A DNA stretch of 64,000 bases from Isoetes taiwanensis (Eukaryota; Streptophyta; Lycopodiopsida; Isoetales; Isoetaceae), in assembly GCA_021234155.1 (NCBI GenBank), contig JAJEKV010000002.1, positions 19,087,592 through 19,151,591 of the forward strand. Direction: 5' to 3'. Positions 57,884 through 64,000 of the stretch are shown in pieces. How positions within the stretch are numbered: the first letter of the stretch is position 1; each line of letters begins with the position of its first letter. The translations under genes were made by a program, and so were the position numbers. The notes under the pieces are model-generated. The model saw only the letters and a list, made by a program, of their open reading frames with translations, was not told the DNA's origin and did not search any database.

Positions 57884-58003
57884 GTTAAGGGGGTCAATCC
57901 CCCTTGCTCGCCTGTTATGGCTGAGATAAACAGGCTCGCCCTCCCGGGCTCGCCTGTTTATCAGCCATAACAGGCTCTCAAGGGGGATTAACCCCCTCTT
58001 AAC
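57884..58003. repeat. 120-bp palindrome upstream of XRCC2
   Basis: GTTAAGGGGGTCAATCCCCC at the left end mirrors GGGGGATTAACCCCCTCTTAAC at the right end. CCTGTTATGGCTGA and CAGGCTCGCCC follow symmetrically towards a CCCGGG centre. Arms are about 57 bp with a handful of mismatches. It ends 103 bp before the XRCC2 start codon. Confidence 0.8.
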
Positions 58004-58106
58004 TAGCAACGCTGCCTACATCTTGAGCAACAAAGTTAACACCACCACCACCAACAAAAAGGTGACATAAAAAATCAAAACCTTGCATTTTGCATAACCC
58101 AACCAC

Positions 58107-61100
58107 ATGGCGGCGGCGATGGCTGAAGTGAGATCATGGGTGGCGCCAGATGAGACCGCTAGAACCATGTTAGCGAGGATTATTGGGAGGACACTTCCTG
58201 CTTTATTGCCTTTCCCTCCTCTGCATCGCGTTGCCCTTCGGCCAGGGAATGTTGTGGAGATTGTTGGGTCTTCCGGTTCTGCGAAATCTGAGATTCTTGT
58301 GCAGGTTAGCCTTTTTGCTGGAAGGTACCTGAAATGAGCTAGTCATCAGTTTGTCTGTGATGTTGTACATCTTTCATATTTAGAATGCATTAGAAGTTAT
58401 CAGCTGCAAATGCAGTTAATGACAAAGGAAGCGACAAGACGATTCTTGAAGCAGGGAAAGAACGAAGACTGATAGCATTTTTTGCCTGGCTGCTTAGTTA
58501 CGAATTATTTTCTTTTGATCACATTCTACACATTATAACACTTGATGTCTTAAAATTGCTTTTTGCTTTTTGTTTCTCCTTTATATAGGAGACTGTCACA
58601 CCCCATAATCCAACTTTCTAATTCTGTGCTCAAAGTTATATAGGCTGCAGTCACATGCATTTTGCCAAAGGAATTGGATGGCATAAAATATGGAGGTTCT
58701 GATGGAATAGCAATGATGCTTGATTTGGATTGCAAATTTGATATGTTGCGCCTTGTACAAGTTCTTCAGTCACGTATCCATAAAGCTCAAGGTAATTAGA
58801 TTTTTGATTATGCTTCTGTTATTATCGAGATTGGGTTGATTGTTCTTCCTTTCTCTGCTTCTGTTAATTCTTATAGTACCTCTGAGTGCCATTCAAGAAA
58901 ATGGGCACAGATAACACGAACTTGGGCTTTGTGGTCTGGAATTCTGGTCTACCATACATTGAGAAATACATGGTTGACCAAAGACTGGGCTCTGGCTGAG
59001 AGCTTGACAATATTCTTTGAAAAAATTCGCTTGAGGTTACAGATGTCATGAAGTAAGAGACAAATTATCTTGATTTATGATGGTGTTGTTCTCTCACATG
59101 GTCCTAGTATGTGGTACGCTTGGCATCTAGCGTATGAGTACGGCCACACCTACAAAATTCGCTATCTTCCTGGGTAATAAGTGAGTTTGAAGGATATTTT
59201 TTCCCTTTAGATGGCTTTCATCAAACTTCCCTTTGTTTTCTAAAGGTGCAAATATTGACGTTTATGGTGCTATAAATATCTTACCATTTGCCTAAAGCAA
59301 GGATCAGATCGTAGAGTTCACTAGCATGTGCGAATGTGGGCAACTTAGCTTTTGGTTGTTTCCAAGTCTTAAAGATTGGATGCCTCATTTGTTAGCTCAT
59401 CTTTGCCGTAAATCCAAGGATTAGTATGATAAGGAACTGGGACACTTTGGCAATTCACAGAGAAGCGTTAGCAATATATTTGAATACTTATCTTACTCGT
59501 GATACATGAAGATGGGTAAGTGTTAAAGTATTGCCTTATTCATCACCTTCAGACAGGAATAGCAATTGAGGGATTAAAAAGAAAAGTGTATTAGTTGAAG
59601 ATATGGCTGTATTTGGAAATAGATAGATTCTGATCCCTAAATATAGGACTTTGTGTTCTTTTTGGATGCGCTACCTCTCGAGGTAAACATTTAGCAACAT
59701 GTTAATTGTTTTGTTATCGTATTGCACCAGTGGGTAGACTGGCTTGTGGAAGGGGGAAGGGAAAATTTGGTTAGTGTAGATCTTTCCGAGTATGCAAGTC
59801 TTTTGCAAGGGCTCAATCCAGCTTCACAGATTTTGGTTAGGATATGGGCCAGGGTTCTGTTGGTGCTTTTAGACAAACATTTCCTCCGCGGTAGTAAGCC
59901 ATGCGCTTTTATGGACTATCATAAATCTCCATCCAAAGTTTTTGAAGTTTGTTTTTTGGCAGTTAATGCAGTTAGTTGGTAGATGCTCTTTTTGATTCCC
60001 CTTCTTTATTGTCGAGTACTGCTTGCCCTTGACATGAAGTTTGTCCTTTCTTTCAAGCATCACAGCTTAGGCATACCCGCAACACTCAACAGACACAAGA
60101 AGCTGAAGTGGGCAGTAAGAGCAAGACTGAGGATCAAATTTTTCTTTCATGTCTGGAGTGGTTCTATTACCTACAGTGCTATAGCAGCCTCGAGTTTCTG
60201 GCTGCGCTTAAGGTTGCAATTCATAGTGCTTTTGTAGTCAAATACAAAATTGTATTTGACATTGATGAGCAGATAATTGCAGGCTTTTCGTTGGCAGTTT
60301 AAAAAAGCAGTAGAACAACATCAGAGAACAGTGCAGCTGGTGTTGATTGACAGGTCTGGAGTACCTTTATTCCTGTTGACTGCATGCTTTTGGATTTCAT
60401 GTTTAGGAATGATAGCATGAGGAAACGAGATTTGAATTGCTCATTGTTATTTTAGTTTAGACAACTATGTACTATTCATCAATATCTATTACATGAAAGA
60501 TGAAAGGAAGTTTTTATTTGGGATAAGTTAGTACATGGGATCACAAATATGTCAAAAAGTTGAATGAGTTCTGTTGGGTCTAATATCTGGGTCATTGTGA
60601 AGGATGATGTTTTAACGTCACCTTTGAAAGGTTTCAGAAAGCACCCTCCAAATTTTGTGCAGCAAGAGCACTGCAGAATAAATATGGTGGTACCTTTAAC
60701 ACATTACACCCATTAGATGAGCATATCTACCTGGAAGGGCCCTTTAGGGTCCAATGTATTGGTCGGCTCCATCTCTGTATATTTTTGGAGTTGTTGCTAT
60801 GTACTCATTCTCCTGCTTTCTACAATATATAGTTTCTAGATTCATGATCAAGAAAAGGTCACGATGACACAAATGATTGTTTTGCTGAGCCATTTTTATG
60901 ATATGACAAACAATGGGGCTTACATATAGGCAGCTTACCTGGCATCGTGGATACCTTGCTTGTCTTCAAGCAATAAAAAATCCAAAGCTTGCGAAGCTAT
61001 GCTGCATTAGCCATGCTGGAAAGTAAAATTTTCAAGAGTTTAGCAATATTAACTTCTTCAATACTTTAGTTAAGTCAGTTGATTTCTTGGCTTGAGAGGA

Positions 61101-63569
61101 CACATTAAGGTAGGCACCCCGTTGTGTACCTTTCGATTCTCAACATTTTTTTAGTGCTCTTTTAGCCAAAGTTTTGAGTCCCTAAATAATCCATTCCTGG
61201 AAACTTTCGGACTGTTATATTTTGTGTGAGGGGCACCACCAAGAATACTTGGCCAGCATGCAGGGAAGTAGCTGATGACATATACAGTAAAGATGATTTG
61301 CGCCTGCTCATTTGGAACATAAGCATATGCCATTTGTGTCCTTTGGAATAATAGAAGTTTGGAAAGTTTGCTACCATCAGGACGGTTAAACTGGTGGGAT
61401 AAGAATGTAAATACACTGAACATAAATGATATCTTGCATATTCTAATGCAAATCTTTCTTTTTTCCATTCATTTGGTTGCTAGAAGCATGATGCTGGTTT
61501 CTCTTTAGTTATTTGTTACAAAGGAATAATACGTCCTTATTTGGCTTCGACTTTTATAGACCTTTCATACTTTGTGCTGAACTTGCCTGCAGCATTGGAG
61601 CATTCTACTGGCTTGATAGGTCATCATCATGTTCCATGTCATCGGATTATAGTCATGGAAGGTGGGTCCAGTATTGTCTGGCTAATTGAAGAAATTGTCC
61701 ATAGTAAGAAATTATCGTACCATGTAATTGTTCTCTTGCTAACTAATTGCTATAAGTGATCCAATTTCTTGAACTCCGAACATATATTCTTCAATATGGA
61801 GCTATTTCACAATGGAAGGGAAGACACACAGAAGAGATTTATTGGCAAGGATCTTAAGCATCCCCTTAGTCCTTATGAGGTCATTAATGTCTCTGATCCT
61901 CCTCTGTATTGTTTATCAAACTTCCTGAGGCCATAGAGTTCCCTCGAACTGTATCTTTATGCAATTTACTCTTTTCCACAAGAGATTCTTATTATCTTGA
62001 GTTTGTGTATAGAGTGCAGCCATATAAGTAGGAGAGGTTCCTTCTTGATCTCTGAGCATGACATCAAGATATAATACCTAGTATTAACCTGGCATAAGTG
62101 AATAGTTTTACCAAAGATATGTCACCGTATTCCTCATGTTGCACTGCTTCACTAGTCCTCACAATGGAGAAACTGGAGGTGCAATATGATAAGACAAAAT
62201 GTAGACGTCTGAAGGATCTTAATGGCTTTTAGAAGGCGAACTATGACATTCACAGGTTTGGATTGTGAAGACAAATGAGGATAGCCATGTTTTTTTATGG
62301 AAAGATAAGTTGAAAGATCCAACCGCAAAGTGATGACAAGATATAGATAGATAAATGACCCAGTCAGGTCGTTGAAACAATGCGTCACCTGGGTGGATGT
62401 ACACTGGTTGATTTTCTACTAGTGCAGCATTATGAATAATTTTTTGGAACAGTTTTGTTATGTTCAGTTTCTCATTTCGTGTTTTATATTTAGAAGCTTG
62501 AGCTTCCAGGTAGTGTTCGAAACAGTAGTGCGGGAATTGACTCAACTACTACAGTCCTATGCATTTCTGGTCTTGGCAACCAAACCTGCCCTTTCTAGTT
62601 CAACTAAGGAGCTACACGTATCCTGTTTGGGTGTTACAGAGAGGTAACACAATACTCCGAATTTTCTACCAAATGTGCTCGTATTTGTGACCTATTAAAT
62701 ACCCCAACTCCATGCCCGAATTTTGAGAATGTAAAGAACAATGGGAATACATGATCCCAGTAAAGCTTGTCTGATACAAGGCAAATCTAATGGTGCTTGT
62801 GTGTTAGATAATTTAGAGCTAAAGGGTATATATCATATTTATCTGTCTTTGAGTACTCGGTTAAGTCTTGGACCTCTTTAATTAAATCCTCAAGCCACTT
62901 TAATAACCCCTCAAGCCAACCAATTAGGCAGCGTCCTCCTCTAAAAGCAAGGAATTCTATCCAAGGGCAGAAAGTATGTCTCAAAAACGACCCTTTATAA
63001 AAAGGATAAAAACAAATATGAGAAGTTCATGGCAATCTTGCCTTAAGAGTTTACAACTGATCAGACAATTCTGCCAACTAATTACAATCAACCACTAGCT
63101 GATCACAGCAATCCTGCCATGGCACTCATTTTAGTTCATAGACTTAGCTTCAACAGAGTGGATATTGATAAAATTGTATGCCTCCATGGTTGAGGTTAAC
63201 ACAATAATATAAAACAGGAAGCAGTCATTTTTCTTCCATTTTCAACCCAGTAGTAAACGATGCAAGCAACATCTTTTGGACATTTTTGAATGGGTAAGTT
63301 TCTGGCCATGGGAAAATCTTTTGTGCAACTCATATTAATATCTTTTTGTCCGTGCACTTTCAAGATACGTTGATTGTAACAAGTCTGTTTTTATTGTCTA
63401 ATTGTTTATATTTTTTGTTGAATGTGAGCAATCCTGAGACCGTGTATATCTCAATAGAAATGACACAAGAAAACTCAATATTGAAGAGAAAGGTACTTAC
63501 TCTGATAGGACAAAAGGGAGGGTCTTTCAGAAACCTTGTTACAAGGAGTACATGCCTGCGGTTTGGCAG
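58107..63569 (+). CDS. XRCC2: XRCC2 homologue, RAD51 paralogue of homologous recombination
   Basis: Exons with consistent phases are 58107-58304, 58644-58791, about 60100-60212, 60283-60353, 61593-61661, 62494-62643 and 63509-63569; the last exon or exons lie beyond the window. The N-terminus DETARTMLARIIG and PLHRVALRPGNVVEIVG, then GSSGSAKSEILVQ (degenerate Walker A), match plant XRCC2. Exon 2 has YGGSDGIAMMLDLDCKFDML. Exon 3 has EDQIFLSCLEWFYYLQCYSS and LEFLAALK. The join at 60353/61593 makes VLIDSIGAFYWLDR (Walker B). The next exon gives VVRELTQLLQSYAFLVLATK, and 63509 gives KEYMPAVWQ. XRCC2 works in the nucleus in the RAD51B-RAD51C-RAD51D-XRCC2 complex, supporting RAD51 filaments. No stops were seen in the exons. 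The start of exon 3 is the least certain junction. Confidence 0.9.
58792..60099 (+). other. XRCC2 intron 2 (long), no recognised gene
   Basis: It contains an open stretch at 59729-59982 (VDWLVEGGRENLVSVDLSEY) that I cannot match to XRCC2 or to a transposon family. It may be a degraded insertion. Confidence 0.45.
60354..61592 (+). other. XRCC2 intron 4, no recognised gene
   Basis: Minus-strand frames at 61151-61468 lack any recognised domain. The intron ends at CCTGCAG before 61593. Confidence 0.5.
61662..62493 (+). other. XRCC2 intron 5, no recognised gene
   Basis: It starts GTGGGTCC and ends TATATTTAG. A weak coding-like piece near 61800-61940 could be a transposon scrap but no family is clear. 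Confidence 0.45.
62644..63508 (+). other. XRCC2 intron 6, no recognised gene
   Basis: Donor GTAACA at 62644, acceptor CTGATAG before 63509. Nothing else supported inside. Confidence 0.5.
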
Positions 63570-63836
63570 GTAGGGTTGTTCTTCTGTTTTATAATTGAAG
63601 TAGATGCAGCTTTGAGTAAGATATTGTTATTACATAGATCCCAAGAGTTAATATACCAGCGTGCCCTGAACTATCTTTAAATGCAGATTGTCATAGCATT
63701 ATTTTTTATTAATTAAGAAGCAAACTGTATTGACAAGCTGAACATTTGTAACCATTGAGGGAGTAACTTCATATGCAACCGCAAATAGTATATTTATCCA
63801 AAGAGGACTGACAAAAGTAAACGGGGTCTGTTTGTA

Positions 63837-63917
63837 TGTTATGAACTTGGCTAAAAGCAAGGTTTGGATGCTACACCGGGTTTATCCTAAACCTTGCTTT
63901 TAGCCAAGTTCATAACA
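63837..63917. repeat. 81-bp foldback hairpin downstream of XRCC2 exon 7
   Basis: TGTTATGAACTTGGCTAAAA at the left end pairs with TTTTAGCCAAGTTCATAACA at the right end. The arms extend about 33 bp with one or two differences around a loop containing CTACACCGGG. It is probably in an XRCC2 intron. It looks like a foldback MITE or small-RNA precursor. Confidence 0.82.
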
Positions 63918-64000
63918 TTGTAAAACAGTTATTATTGAAGTTGAAAGCTAGGCTTTTTACACTGATAACAGCAGCACATGATGCATTGAAGAGTTTGGGG

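Noticed and set aside
59722-59982. Open frame VDWLVEGGRENLVSVDL in XRCC2 intron 2 as an exon
   Set aside because: It has no counterpart in XRCC2 between the LDLDC and EDQIFLSC segments as I know the family.

Overview
The window looks like nuclear DNA of a land plant. Three host-type loci support this: a spliced XRCC2 homologue (58107-63569, running off the right edge), an intronless SUPERMAN-like C2H2 zinc-finger gene (20595-21287, minus) with a QALGGH finger and a C-terminal LDLELRL motif, and a decayed FCP1-homology phosphatase-like gene (49545-53520). The rest is intergenic sequence and transposon relics at low gene density. The mix of repeats (L1-type LINEs with a plant zf-RVT tail, a second LINE type with microsatellite tails, Ty3/Gypsy fragments, and a DNA transposon whose transposase resembles proteins I know mainly from animals) would fit a fern or another non-seed plant. 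That placement is inference and not secure.

Layout. 1-9850: palindrome-rich AT sequence, an interrupted L1-type LINE with poly(A), a triple hairpin repeat, LTR-retrotransposon debris including a gag-protease pseudogene, and a relic of the transposon described next. 10793-18671: an L1-type LINE tail split by a complete-ended 6,968-bp DNA transposon (11603-18570). It has matching 19-bp terminal inverted repeats and a TTGA target duplication, and carries two convergent multi-exon genes: a DDE-type transposase (plus strand) and a second protein with coiled-coil and zinc-binding regions (minus strand). 18672-30080: the zinc-finger gene, a roughly 700-bp tandem duplication, and an ORF1-only LINE with target-site duplications. 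30085-46500: two LINE types and Gypsy integrase fragments. 46500-55600: an L1-type LINE lacking its RT core, the FCP1-like pseudogene interrupted by a poly(A) retro-insertion, and Helitron-like and hairpin elements. 55810-57158: a miniature LTR retrotransposon (TRIM) whose LTR carries a tRNA-Ala-like sequence. 57884-64000: a long palindrome upstream of XRCC2, then the XRCC2 gene.

The two most unusual objects are the two-gene DNA transposon and the TRIM with a tRNA inside its LTR. The transposon is supported by termini, target duplication, restoration of the LINE reading frame when it is removed, and a second diverged copy of its accessory gene at 8230-9846. The TRIM is reminiscent of Cassandra elements, which carry 5S rRNA in their LTRs. 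Both look inactive in this copy (stop codons, a frameshift, a scrambled 3' LTR).
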